Assembly: GCA_007695125.1 (NCBI GenBank)
Contig: REEJ01000157.1
Span: forward strand, 1-39,857
Length of the DNA stretch: 39,857 nucleotides
Direction: 5' to 3'
Origin: Trueperaceae bacterium
GTDB lineage: Bacteria; Deinococcota; Deinococci; Deinococcales; Trueperaceae
This document shows, piece after piece, positions 17,164 to 26,115 of the stretch. The position numbers were made by a program, and so were the translations under genes. The notes under the pieces are model-generated. The model was not told where the DNA came from, searched no databases, and saw only the letters and a program-made list of their open reading frames with translations. The first letter of the stretch is position 1, and every line of letters begins with the position of its first letter.

Positions 17164-18018
17164 ATGCGCAGCGCCCGCGACACCCTCGTCACGCCCTCCG
17201 GTCAGCGTCTGGTCACGCGTGCGTGGCTCCCGGACGACGATCGTTCCGAGTCGCGGCCGAGCGTCCTGATCGTCCACGGCCTGGGTGAACACATCGGTCG
17301 CTACGAGCGGCTCGCCGAGGTGCTGGTGGACGCTGGCCTCGCCGTGCACGGCTTCGACCTCCCCGGACACGGCGAGAGCGAGGGGCGGCGCGCGTGGTTC
17401 CGAGACGTCGCCGACCTGATCGACGTCGTGAGCGTGGTGGCAACGCAGCTTCGTACCTGGAACGTCGGGCCGTGGGCGCTCATGGGACACAGCGTGGGTG
17501 GCCTGGTGGCGCTGCGCGCGGTGCAGACGGGTTCGCTCTCGCCCGATGCGCTGGTGCTCTCGTCACCGTTCCTGCGTGCTTCGCGCATGCCCCCGTCGAT
17601 CGTGGTCCGCGCCCTCGTCGCCCTGGCCCGCATCGCTCCCGGACTGCCGGCGACACGGCTCGACCCGAGCGCGATGTCGCGCGACCCGGTGGAGGTGGCC
17701 GCCTACCGCGACGACCCCGCCGTCAGCCACGCGCCCGTCCGGCTCGACACCGCGACGGCGATGGTCACCGCCGGCGCGGCCGCGCTGTCGCCCGACGCGC
17801 CGCCGTTGCTGCTCCCGACGCTCGTGCTGCACGGCCTCGCCGACACCGTGAGCAATCCGAGTGGGAGCGCCGAGCTCGTCGCGCGCAACCCGGGCGTCAC
17901 CCACCACGTCGAGCGCGAGGGGCGCCACGAACTGTTCAACGACACCTGCCGCGAGCTCGTGAGCGACGTGCTGGCCCGCTGGCTCACGAGCCGCTTGGCG
18001 CTGGCGGCGGCGAACTAG
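17164..18018 (+). CDS. Alpha/beta hydrolase, monoacylglycerol lipase-like
   Basis: A 284-residue serine hydrolase of the Hydrolase_4 group. The oxyanion region is VHGLGEHIGRY (38-48). The nucleophile is S110 in GHSVGG; acid and base residues are likely the Asp in LHGLADTVSN and the His in GRHELFND near the C-terminus. The segment DLPGHGESEGRRAWF is typical of monoacylglycerol lipases and lysophospholipases. It lies 11 bases after purS and may be co-transcribed with it, but a role in purine synthesis is not expected. Its stop TAG overlaps the convergent methyltransferase stop in a CTAG palindrome (18015-18018). Confidence 0.88.
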   Translation: MRSARDTLVTPSGQRLVTRAWLPDDDRSESRPSVLIVHGLGEHIGRYERLAEVLVDAGLAVHGFDLPGHGESEGRRAWFRDVADLIDVVSVVATQLRTWNVGPWALMGHSVGGLVALRAVQTGSLSPDALVLSSPFLRASRMPPSIVVRALVALARIAPGLPATRLDPSAMSRDPVEVAAYRDDPAVSHAPVRLDTATAMVTAGAAALSPDAPPLLLPTLVLHGLADTVSNPSGSAELVARNPGVTHHVEREGRHELFNDTCRELVSDVLARWLTSRLALAAAN

Positions 18019-19238
18019 GCCGGGCGCGTCACCCGCAGCACCACGAACTTCAGGTAGCGGCCCTCGGGGAACGCGAGCGGGACGGGGTGGTCCGGCGCGT
18101 GCCCCGACTCGTGCAGCACCTGGGCGCACACCCCCGCGTCGGCGGCGGCCTCGGCCAGCACGCCCAGGAACGCCTCGTGCGAGACCTGCGCCGTACACGA
18201 CGCGCTCGCCAGCAGCCCGCCGTCGGGCAGCGCCGCCAGCGCCGCCGCGTTCAGGCGACGGTAGGTCCGCAGCGCGGCGTGGCGCTGCCCCTTGCGGCGC
18301 GCCAGCGAGGGCGGGTCCAGGACGATCAGGTCGCTGCCCGCCAGGTGGGGCGCCGCCAGGGCGGAGGCGGGGTCGCTCAGCAGGTCGGCGCGCAGCGTCT
18401 CGTGCCGCTCGGTCGCGTCGGCGCCGAGCGCGTCGGCGTTGGCCGCGACGTTGCGCTCGGCGTCGCGCAGCGCGGCGGGTGCGACGTCGACGTCGACGGC
18501 GTGTCGGGCGCCGCCGGCCAGCGCGTACACCGAGAACGCGCCGCTGTAGGCGAACAGGTTCGCCACGCGCCGCCCCCGCGCGAGGTCGCGCACGTGCCCG
18601 CGGTGCTCGCGGTGGTCGAGGAACAGCCCCGTCTTCTGACCCTCGAAGAGGTTGGCGAGGAAGCGCAGGCCTTGCTCGCGCACGGTCACCTCGGGCGGAG
18701 GTGTCGCGCCCCACACCACCTGGGCGGGCGCTCCCTCGCGCCGGGCGCGCAACACGCCCGTCAGCGGCACGGCGCGCGCCAGCGAGCGGACCACCAGACG
18801 CAGCAGCGCGGCGGCGTCGCTCCCTTCGCGGTCGTAGCCGCTTGCGTACGTCTGCAGCGCCGCGAAGCGTCCGTAGCGATCGACCGTGATGCCGGGGAGG
18901 CCGTCGCCCTCGCCGAACACGAGGCGGTAGGCGTCGCTGCCCGCCTCCTCGAGCCCGGCGCGCAGCGCCAGCGCCCGCGCCACCGTCGCCTCGACCCAGG
19001 CCGCGTCGGGCACCTGCGGCGGCGCTTCCGCGCTGCCGCGCCGGAACGCGCGCACGGCGATCGCGCCGTCGCTCGCCCACAGCCCCAGCGCCACCGTCCG
19101 ACCCGCCTCGACGCGCACCCACGTACCGTCGTCGGGCACGCTCGTCCCGGGCGCCACGTGGTCGCGGTACACCCACGGGTGCCCGGCCGACAGCGGACCC
19201 TCCAATCGCGCCGGCAGCCGCAGCGTCGGCAGGCTCAT
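18015..19238 (-). CDS. PUA-domain class I rRNA cytosine-C5 methyltransferase (RlmI-like)
   Basis: A 407-residue protein. An N-terminal PUA-like RNA-binding part (1-70, with GHPWVYRDHV) is followed by an EEHEE-like linker and a C-terminal Rossmann methyltransferase. The latter has FLDHREHRGHVRDLARGRRVANLFAYSGAFSVYA as the SAM-binding region, DLIVLDPPSLARRK as the substrate motif and SASCTAQVS with the probable catalytic cysteine. RlmI methylates C1962 of 23S rRNA using SAM; this protein probably does the same or a neighbouring site. The start ATG 19238 overlaps the UDGb stop (ATGA). Confidence 0.9.
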   Translation of the reverse strand: MSLPTLRLPARLEGPLSAGHPWVYRDHVAPGTSVPDDGTWVRVEAGRTVALGLWASDGAIAVRAFRRGSAEAPPQVPDAAWVEATVARALALRAGLEEAGSDAYRLVFGEGDGLPGITVDRYGRFAALQTYASGYDREGSDAAALLRLVVRSLARAVPLTGVLRARREGAPAQVVWGATPPPEVTVREQGLRFLANLFEGQKTGLFLDHREHRGHVRDLARGRRVANLFAYSGAFSVYALAGGARHAVDVDVAPAALRDAERNVAANADALGADATERHETLRADLLSDPASALAAPHLAGSDLIVLDPPSLARRKGQRHAALRTYRRLNAAALAALPDGGLLASASCTAQVSHEAFLGVLAEAAADAGVCAQVLHESGHAPDHPVPLAFPEGRYLKFVVLRVTRPA

Positions 19239-19951
19239 GCGAGCGCCGCCAGGTCCTGCGCCCGAGCGAGCACGGCGTCGAACATCGTCTCGGTCAGGCG
19301 CCCCGTGTTCGTGTTCTGGAAGCTCACGTGGTACGCGTCCAGGAGCGGCAAGGCTCCGGCCGCCTCGGCGCCGGGCAGGCGCTCGAGGCGGTGCAGGCGC
19401 CCGTGCGCGAACGGGTGCGCGGCCAGCGTGGCCTGCATCCCGCGCGCTCGGTAGTGCTTCAGCACCGCGTCGTGCGCCACCTTGCCGAGGGCGAGCAACA
19501 CCCTCGCGCCGGGCAGCGCGTCGAGGTCGAACGCCAGCCACGGCCGGCAGGCGTCGAGCTCGAGCGTCGTCGGCGCGTTGCCCGGTGGCGCGCAGCGCGC
19601 CGCTGCGGTGATCCACACGCCCCGCAGCCGCAGACCGTCGTCGCGAGCGCGGGCGCTGGGTGTCGACGCCAGGCCGGCGCGGTGCAGCGCGGGGTAGAGG
19701 AAGTCACCCGAGGCGTCGCCGGTGAACATGCGGCCGGTGCGGTTGCTGCCGTGCGCGCCGGGCGCCAGTCCCACCAGCACGATGGCGGCGTCCGGATCGC
19801 CGAACCCCGGGACGGGCGCCCCCCAGTAGGTCTCGTCGCGGTACGCCCGCCGCTTCGCGCGCGCTACGGCCTCGCGGTGCTCGGCCAGGCGCGGACAGCG
19901 GCGACACCCTGCCAACGCCGCCGGGTACGGGTCGAACGCCGCCGTGTTCAG
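19235..19951 (-). CDS. Family 5 uracil-DNA glycosylase (UDGb)
   Basis: Removes uracil and other deaminated bases from DNA. The active-site block GLAPGAHGSNRTGRMFTGDASG matches the Thermus UDGb family, with Ala in place of a catalytic Asp/Asn as is normal for family 5. YHVSFQNTNTGRLT is the second motif. Cysteines in GCRRCPR (about 16-20), RCAPPGNAP and DACRPW are the expected 4Fe-4S ligands. No ATG, GTG or TTG lies near the conserved N-terminus. CTG at 19951 gives a 238-residue protein and overlaps the upstream stop as CTGA, mirroring the GTGA and ATGA overlaps elsewhere, so I chose it. The function is firm; the start codon is inferred. Confidence 0.9.
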   Translation of the reverse strand: MNTAAFDPYPAALAGCRRCPRLAEHREAVARAKRRAYRDETYWGAPVPGFGDPDAAIVLVGLAPGAHGSNRTGRMFTGDASGDFLYPALHRAGLASTPSARARDDGLRLRGVWITAAARCAPPGNAPTTLELDACRPWLAFDLDALPGARVLLALGKVAHDAVLKHYRARGMQATLAAHPFAHGRLHRLERLPGAEAAGALPLLDAYHVSFQNTNTGRLTETMFDAVLARAQDLAALA

Positions 19952-21156
19952 CGCTCGCCCCGCACCGTCGCCACCAGCCGATCGAGCGCCTCGTCGAGCG
20001 TGGCGCGTGACGTGGCGAGGTTGAGGCGCGCGAAGCCCTCGCCGCCCGGGCCGTAGTCCGTGCCCGGGTTGAGCGCCAGGCGGCCGCGTTCGAGCAGGGC
20101 GCCGCTGGGGTCGTCGCCCAAGCCCGCGCCGCGCAGGTCGAGCCACGTCAGGTACGTCCCTTCGGGGGCATGCGAGCGGACCTCGGGCACCTCGGCGTGC
20201 AGCCGCGCCGCCAGGTGGTCGCGGTTCGCCCGCAGGTACGCGAGCGCGGCCGACAACCACGCATCGCCGTCGCGGTACGCGGCGATGGTCGCGACCTGCG
20301 CGAGCACGTTCACCCCCGGCATGCGGTAGCCGGCCACCGCCTTCACGCGAGCGAGCAGCGCGGCGTTCTCGGAGACCATGAAGGCGATCTTCAGTCCCGC
20401 CAGGTTGAACGCCTTCGTCGGCCCGTAGAGCGTCACGGTGCGCTGGGCTACGTCCTTCGACAGCGAGGCGAACGGCACGTGCTCGCCGTCGAACACCAGG
20501 TCGGCGTGCAACTCGTCGGAGAGCACCCAGAGCCGGTGCTCGAGCACCACCTCGGCCAGCGCCTCGAGTTCGGCGCGGGAGAAGACACGGCCGGTCGGGT
20601 TGTGCGGGTTGCAGAACATCAGCACGCGCGTGGCGGGCGTGATGGCGGCGCGCAGCGCCGCGACGTCCATGCGGTAGCCGTCGCCGTCGTCGACGAGCCG
20701 ATGATGCAGCACCTCGCGCCCGGACTGCGCGATGACCGAGAAGAACGGCGGGTACACCGGCGGCTGGACGATCACCTGCTCGCCCGGCGCGCTCATCGCC
20801 TCGGTGCCGACGAACAGCCCCGGGATCACGCCCGGCAGCGGCTGCACCGCCTCTGCCGGCAACCGCCAGCCGAAGCGCGTCTCCAGCCGGTCGAGCGTCG
20901 CCGGGATCAGGTCGGGGAAGGCCGGGTGCGGCGGGTAGCCCAGGCTGCCACCCTCGACGTGCGCGTGGATCGCCGCGCGCACCACGTCGGCGACCGGGAA
21001 GTCCATGTCGGCGACCCACAGCGGTAGGACGTCCGGGTCGTAGCGCGTCCACTTCGCGCTCGGCATGGCGCGCGAGCGCTCGGCGACCGCGACGTCGAAG
21101 GCGCTCGCTGGGTCGATGGTCGGATCGAGGCTGGCTACGGTGGTCGGTGACGACAT
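19948..21156 (-). CDS. PLP-dependent cystathionine beta-lyase/aminotransferase, PatB/MalY type
   Basis: A 402-residue fold-type I aminotransferase-like enzyme. Family marks are LPLWVADMDFPV (43-54), QPPVYPPFF (131-139), NPHNPTGRVF (183-192), SDELHADLVF (213-222) and the PLP lysine K248 in YGPTKAFNLAGL. PatB/MalY enzymes split C-S bonds of cystathionine or cysteine conjugates, releasing a thiol, ammonia and a keto acid. The start at ATG 21156 is supported by TATCGT 5 nt upstream. It is the first gene of a three-gene unit with UDGb and the rRNA methyltransferase, functionally unrelated to it. Confidence 0.93.
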   Translation of the reverse strand: MSSPTTVASLDPTIDPASAFDVAVAERSRAMPSAKWTRYDPDVLPLWVADMDFPVADVVRAAIHAHVEGGSLGYPPHPAFPDLIPATLDRLETRFGWRLPAEAVQPLPGVIPGLFVGTEAMSAPGEQVIVQPPVYPPFFSVIAQSGREVLHHRLVDDGDGYRMDVAALRAAITPATRVLMFCNPHNPTGRVFSRAELEALAEVVLEHRLWVLSDELHADLVFDGEHVPFASLSKDVAQRTVTLYGPTKAFNLAGLKIAFMVSENAALLARVKAVAGYRMPGVNVLAQVATIAAYRDGDAWLSAALAYLRANRDHLAARLHAEVPEVRSHAPEGTYLTWLDLRGAGLGDDPSGALLERGRLALNPGTDYGPGGEGFARLNLATSRATLDEALDRLVATVRGER

Positions 21157-21161
21157 GCGGC

Positions 21162-21167
21162 ACGATA
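21162..21167 (-). promoter_or_regulatory. Leaderless -10 box (TATCGT) of the PatB-like gene
   Basis: TATCGT on the minus strand lies 5 nt before ATG 21156. It shares a 96-base gap with the divergent esterase promoter. Confidence 0.55.
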
Positions 21168-21240
21168 CCCGACCGCGGCTGGGCAGGGCCGCGCGAGCAC
21201 GCGCGCGACACGCACGACCGTGCGTGCTGGACGCTCCTGG

Positions 21241-21246
21241 TAGCGT
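21241..21246 (+). promoter_or_regulatory. Leaderless -10 box (TAGCGT) of the esterase gene
   Basis: TAGCGT lies 6 nt before ATG 21253. Confidence 0.55.
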
Positions 21247-21252
21247 TGCACC

Positions 21253-22227
21253 ATGCGTCACGCGGTGCGCGTGCCCGACTGGGCCCGGCAGATCATCAGC
21301 GACCACACCGACATGCACCGCGCCCCCCACCCGGTCTCGGCCGCCAAGGTCGCGCGCTTCGTCCTCGAGCTCCCCGACGACGTGCGCTTCGAGTACGCCT
21401 TCGTCGACGAGGGTGGCCGGGTGCGCGCCGATCCGGACCACGGACCGACCGGCAGCAACCCCTGGTACCCCGAGGTCACCGAGGTACGCGGGCCCGACTA
21501 CGCGCCCCACGCGCTCGCCGACCCGCCCCGCGCGCAGCCCACCTGGACGATGCGGCGCTGGCGCTTCGACGCCGCAGGCGCGACGTCGGCGCGCCGCGTC
21601 AGCGTGCTGTCGCCCCCCGGCATCGACGATCCGCTGTCGGTGGTCGTGCTCCACGACGGCGTCGCCTACCAGCGTCTCGCCCGCACCGCCGACGTGCTCA
21701 CCGCGCTGATCGACGAGGGCCGCGCCCGCCCCGCCCACCTGGTGTTCAGCGAGCCCAGCGCGCGGCTCACGGAGTACGCCTGGGACCAGCACCACCACGT
21801 CTTCGTGCGCGACGTCTTGCGGCCGCGCGTCGAGGACGAGTTCGACGTCGACGGCACCTGGGTGGCGATGGGCGCCAGCCTCGGTGGCCTGGCCGCCGCC
21901 ACCCTGGCCCTGGCCGACCCCGACGACTGGTCGGTCGTGGTCGCGCAGGCCGGTGCGTTCCTCGGCACCCCCGACGACAAGCGCCACCACGGCGTGGAGC
22001 GCTCCTGGTTGCTCGAGCAGCTGCGCACCGGCGCGGACCTCGGCGCGCAGCGCTGGGTGCTCGATGTCGGGACCCTCGACTGGCTCCTGGACGTCAATCG
22101 GCGCGTTCGTGACGCCTTGTGTGAGCGGGGCGTGCCGCTCACGTACAGCGAGCGCAGCGCCGGCCACAACTGGGGCTGCTGGCGCGACGGGCTCGCGAAC
22201 GTGCTCGCGGCCGCGCTCCCCGTGTGA
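21253..22227 (+). CDS. Esterase, Fes/esterase D-like alpha/beta hydrolase
   Basis: A 324-residue protein. The nucleophile is S209 in MGASLGGLAAA, and the catalytic histidine is probably in SAGHNWGCWRDGL near the C-terminus, the form seen in enterochelin esterase and esterase D relatives. VVLHDGVAYQRLARTADVL (131-149) is the family oxyanion/lid region. The N-terminal 100 residues are likely the beta-sandwich domain seen in Fes-type enzymes. It has no signal peptide, so it is probably cytosolic. The physiological ester is unknown; no siderophore genes are nearby. It is a single-gene unit with its own leaderless promoter. Confidence 0.85.
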   Translation: MRHAVRVPDWARQIISDHTDMHRAPHPVSAAKVARFVLELPDDVRFEYAFVDEGGRVRADPDHGPTGSNPWYPEVTEVRGPDYAPHALADPPRAQPTWTMRRWRFDAAGATSARRVSVLSPPGIDDPLSVVVLHDGVAYQRLARTADVLTALIDEGRARPAHLVFSEPSARLTEYAWDQHHHVFVRDVLRPRVEDEFDVDGTWVAMGASLGGLAAATLALADPDDWSVVVAQAGAFLGTPDDKRHHGVERSWLLEQLRTGADLGAQRWVLDVGTLDWLLDVNRRVRDALCERGVPLTYSERSAGHNWGCWRDGLANVLAAALPV

Positions 22228-22255
22228 CGAGGGCCGCACCCCACCCGCGTGGGGG

Positions 22256-22261
22256 TAGCAT
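22256..22261 (+). promoter_or_regulatory. Leaderless -10 box (TAGCAT) of fumC
   Basis: TAGCAT lies 6 nt before ATG 22268. Confidence 0.6.
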
Positions 22262-22267
22262 CGGGGC

Positions 22268-23647
<1,380 letters not shown>

Positions 23648-23656
<9 letters not shown>

Positions 23657-23694
23657 GTGCGCCCGGGGTCAGGCTCCGGGCGTACTCAGTGACC
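23648..23694 (+). terminator. fumC terminator hairpin
   Basis: Bases 23648-23666 pair with 23676-23694 (19-bp stem with one G-T pair, 9-base loop). The stem begins in the last codons of fumC and includes its stop. No U-run is present, only two T residues after the stem. Confidence 0.75.
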
Positions 23695-23696
23695 TT

Positions 23697-23774
23697 GCGG
23701 TTCGGGCTGTGCCCGAACCGCGGGGCGTAGCGCTGGGCGAACCGCGGGTCGGGCGTCGCGCGAACCGCGGGTCG
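23697..23774. repeat. Inverted repeat plus short direct repeats between convergent genes
   Basis: Bases 23697-23706 and 23712-23721 form a perfect 10-bp inverted repeat with a 5-base loop. The core cgaaccgcgg recurs at about 23714, 23739 and 23762; the last two copies extend to a perfect 15-bp match (23737-23751, 23760-23774). The region probably terminates transcription of the minus-strand LolA-like gene. Confidence 0.65.
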
Positions 23775-23781
23775 CCGGCGA

Positions 23782-24585
23782 TCAGCGGCGGCGGTCGAGG
23801 ACCTCGGCGTCGTCGGGTAACCAGGTGACCTCGTCGGCGTCGAGGCCGGTGTCGACCGAGAGGCCCATCAGGCGCAGGTCGGCGAACAGCGTCGACTCGT
23901 TCGAGTAGAGCGTGAGCCGCAGCGGCAGCCAATCGGAGGCGTCGATCACGAGGATCGCGTGATGGATGGCGGCGTCAGCGTCGAGGTTGTCGAAGCGCAG
24001 CGTGTACACGTCGCCGTCGCTGCCCTGCTCGACCGACTCGACTCGGGCGTCCCAGCCCGCGAAGACGCGGCCCAGGTCGAGGTCGAGTGCCAGCGCGTCG
24101 CCGCCTTGCACCAGGCCACCGAACGCGTCGGGATCGGCGATGTCGTAGATCGCGACCTGGTTGGTCAGGAAGGTGTAGTTGCGCACCTCGTCGCCGACGA
24201 CGACGATCATGTTGTCCGCCAACGCGTCGGGCTGGATGATGTAGAGGCTCGCGGCCGGCAGGGACGGGAGCGCGAGCACCTCGACCTCGACGGCGATGCG
24301 CTGCCCGGCCTCGTCGCGCACCTCGCCCTCGAGCACGAAGGCGATGTCGTGCAAGCGCTCGGCGCGCTGCTCGAGTTCGGCGAGCACCGCCTCGACCGGC
24401 ATGCCTTGGCTGCGGGCCGTGGTCGCCACGAGCAGCAGTGCGGCCGCCATCGCCGCGGCCGCCACCAACAGCGCGCCGGCCAAACCACCGACCACCTGGG
24501 CGGTCCTCGACGGCCGCGCCGCCGCGACGGTGACGCGTGGTGCGTGCGGGTTCGAGCGCTGCTCGATGTGTTCAGGGTCGCTCAT
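23782..24585 (-). CDS. Membrane-anchored LolA-like outer-membrane lipoprotein-sorting family protein
   Basis: A 267-residue protein. One membrane helix (about 30-57) is followed by an extracytoplasmic domain whose layout resembles LolA/LolB-like proteins: LHDIAFVLEGEV as the first strands, then LYIIQPDALADNMIVVVGDEVRNYTFLTNQVAIYDIADPDAFG, and a late strand HAILVIDASDWLPLRLTLYSN. Such proteins hold lipids or lipoproteins in a half-barrel cavity. The N-terminus is not a cleaved signal but an anchor with about 29 cytosolic residues. ATG 24585 is preferred over GTG 24603 because GATACT lies 6 nt upstream of it. Family membership is by pattern only. Confidence 0.7.
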   Translation of the reverse strand: MSDPEHIEQRSNPHAPRVTVAAARPSRTAQVVGGLAGALLVAAAAMAAALLLVATTARSQGMPVEAVLAELEQRAERLHDIAFVLEGEVRDEAGQRIAVEVEVLALPSLPAASLYIIQPDALADNMIVVVGDEVRNYTFLTNQVAIYDIADPDAFGGLVQGGDALALDLDLGRVFAGWDARVESVEQGSDGDVYTLRFDNLDADAAIHHAILVIDASDWLPLRLTLYSNESTLFADLRLMGLSVDTGLDADEVTWLPDDAEVLDRRR

Positions 24586-24591
24586 GCCGTC

Positions 24592-24597
24592 AGTATC
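24592..24597 (-). promoter_or_regulatory. Leaderless -10-like box (GATACT) of the LolA-like gene
   Basis: GATACT on the minus strand lies 6 nt before ATG 24585. It departs from TANNNT at the first position. Confidence 0.4.
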
Positions 24598-24678
24598 ACC
24601 CACGCTCGTGAGCGTGGCGGTCGCGGGCGTGAAGGGACCTTCAGGCCATTCACACGGCTGGACCGAGGAGTGTGCTGC

Positions 24679-24684
24679 TACCGT
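24679..24684 (+). promoter_or_regulatory. -10 box (TACCGT) of the PEGA-domain gene
   Basis: TACCGT would start transcription near 24691, giving a short leader that carries GGGAGG (24696-24701) 6 nt before ATG 24708. Confidence 0.5.
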
Positions 24685-24707
24685 GCGTGGTGAGAGGGAG
24701 GTGCAGT

Positions 24708-25955
24708 ATGCACCGCATCAGCACCGTACTCATCGCCACAGTCCTGCTCGCGACGCTGTTCACCGCGGCAGCCCAGCGCATCGTCATCAGCCCCCAAGCC
24801 ATCGTCGTGAACCCCGTCCCGGCGTTCGAGGTCGAGGTCTTCGTCGATCGCGCCCCGAGCGGTCGCAGCGCACCGAGCTACGCCATCGGTGAGTCCATCG
24901 AGCTCGGCGTCCGCGTCAGCGAGGACGCGTACGTGTACCTGTTCAGCATCAGCGCCCGTGGCGAGGTCGTCCAGATCCTCCCCAATCGCTTCGACGACGC
25001 CGGCCGCAACAACTTCGTCCGCGAGGGGCAGACGAGGTACTTCCCGCCTCGCGGCGCGCGCTACAGCTACGTGATCGACCCGCCCGAGGGGCTGGCGAAG
25101 GTCATCGCCGTGGCGTCGAAGCGTGAGATCGACACCCGCACGCTGGCCAGGTTCGAGACCGAGCGCGACTTCCAGGCGACCTCCGAGCTCGGCGAGGAGG
25201 GCTTCGCCCGCGCGCTTTCGATCGTCGTGCGACCGCTCCCGCAGCAGGACTGGGTGACCTCCACGGCCCTCTACTACGTCGGCCGCGCGCCAGCGCAAGC
25301 GGCGTACGGCACGCTGTCGATCGCCTCGAGCCCGTCCGGCGCCGAGGTCTTCGTCGACGGCGAGTTCGCCGGGTTCACGCCCCTGCAGTGGGGCGAACGG
25401 CCGGGCAACGTGACCGTCGAGGTCCGCCGTGACGGCTATGAGACCACCACGCAGCGCGTGCAGGTCAGGCCCGGCACGACCACGGACGTGCGCTTCGACC
25501 TGCGCGCCGTCGTCCGCGACGGCACCGTCACCTTCACCAGCACGCCGCGCGGCGCCGACGTCTACGTCGAGGGACGGTTCGTCGGCAGCACGCCCACGAG
25601 CCGCATCGCGTACGCGCCCGGCACGTACACCGCTCGCTTCGAGCTCCCCGGGTACGGCACCGAGAGCGTGCGCTTCACCGTCCGCGCCGGGCAGGCCAGC
25701 GAGGTGAGCCAGCGCCTCCGCGTCCAGGAGGGCTCGCTCGAGGTCACGGGCAACATCGGCAACGCCCAGGTCTTCCTCGACGGCCGTGAGGCCGGCAGGT
25801 TGGCGTCGGGCTCGGGCCGCCTGGTCGTCGACGGGCTCGCGCCGGGCAGCTACGAGCTCGTCGTGATCGCGCCGGGCTACTCGACCTTCATCGGCACGGT
25901 CCGCATCGAGGCGGGCCGCACCACGACGCAGCGGGTGTCGCAGACCCGCCGCTGA
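24708..25955 (+). CDS. Exported DUF4384 and triple PEGA-domain protein
   Basis: A 415-residue protein. A signal peptide (1-23, cleaved near TAAAQ) is followed by a DUF4384-like domain (about 50-165, with IGESIELGVRVSEDAYVYLFSISARGEV and QILPNRFD). Three PEGA-type beta modules start near residues 202 (SSPSGAEVFVDGEFAGFTP), 268 (STPRGADVYVEGRFVGSTP) and 334 (GNAQVFLDGREAG), each closing with a GY motif. Proteins of this layout are surface or periplasmic; a structural or ligand-binding role is usual but undefined. It has a Shine-Dalgarno leader and ends at a strong hairpin (25993-26031), so it is monocistronic. Confidence 0.88.
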   Translation: MHRISTVLIATVLLATLFTAAAQRIVISPQAIVVNPVPAFEVEVFVDRAPSGRSAPSYAIGESIELGVRVSEDAYVYLFSISARGEVVQILPNRFDDAGRNNFVREGQTRYFPPRGARYSYVIDPPEGLAKVIAVASKREIDTRTLARFETERDFQATSELGEEGFARALSIVVRPLPQQDWVTSTALYYVGRAPAQAAYGTLSIASSPSGAEVFVDGEFAGFTPLQWGERPGNVTVEVRRDGYETTTQRVQVRPGTTTDVRFDLRAVVRDGTVTFTSTPRGADVYVEGRFVGSTPTSRIAYAPGTYTARFELPGYGTESVRFTVRAGQASEVSQRLRVQEGSLEVTGNIGNAQVFLDGREAGRLASGSGRLVVDGLAPGSYELVVIAPGYSTFIGTVRIEAGRTTTQRVSQTRR

Positions 25956-25992
25956 CGCTCGGCGCGGCCGCGCTCCGGCCACACGATCGACC

Positions 25993-26031
25993 GCGAAGAC
26001 CCCGGCACGCCCCACGTGCCGGGGTCTTCGC
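25993..26031 (+). terminator. Terminator hairpin after the PEGA-domain gene
   Basis: Bases 25993-26009 and 26015-26031 are perfect 17-bp complements around a 5-base loop, 37 bases after the stop codon. No long T-run follows. Confidence 0.82.
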
Positions 26032-26101
26032 CTGCTCCGTGATCGGCGCCGCCTGGCGGGCCGCATGGGCATACGGCGTCGCCAACGCGCTGGTGGCGTC
26101 G

Positions 26102-26107
26102 TAGCAT
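26102..26107 (+). promoter_or_regulatory. Near-leaderless -10 box (TAGCAT) of the nucleotidyltransferase gene
   Basis: TAGCAT lies 8 nt before ATG 26116. Confidence 0.5.
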
Positions 26108-26115
26108 GGGCTTCC

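Noticed and set aside
23697-23774. Short repeats considered as a CRISPR array
   Set aside because: Repeats are 10-15 bp with 8-14 bp between copies, far too short, and no cas gene is present.
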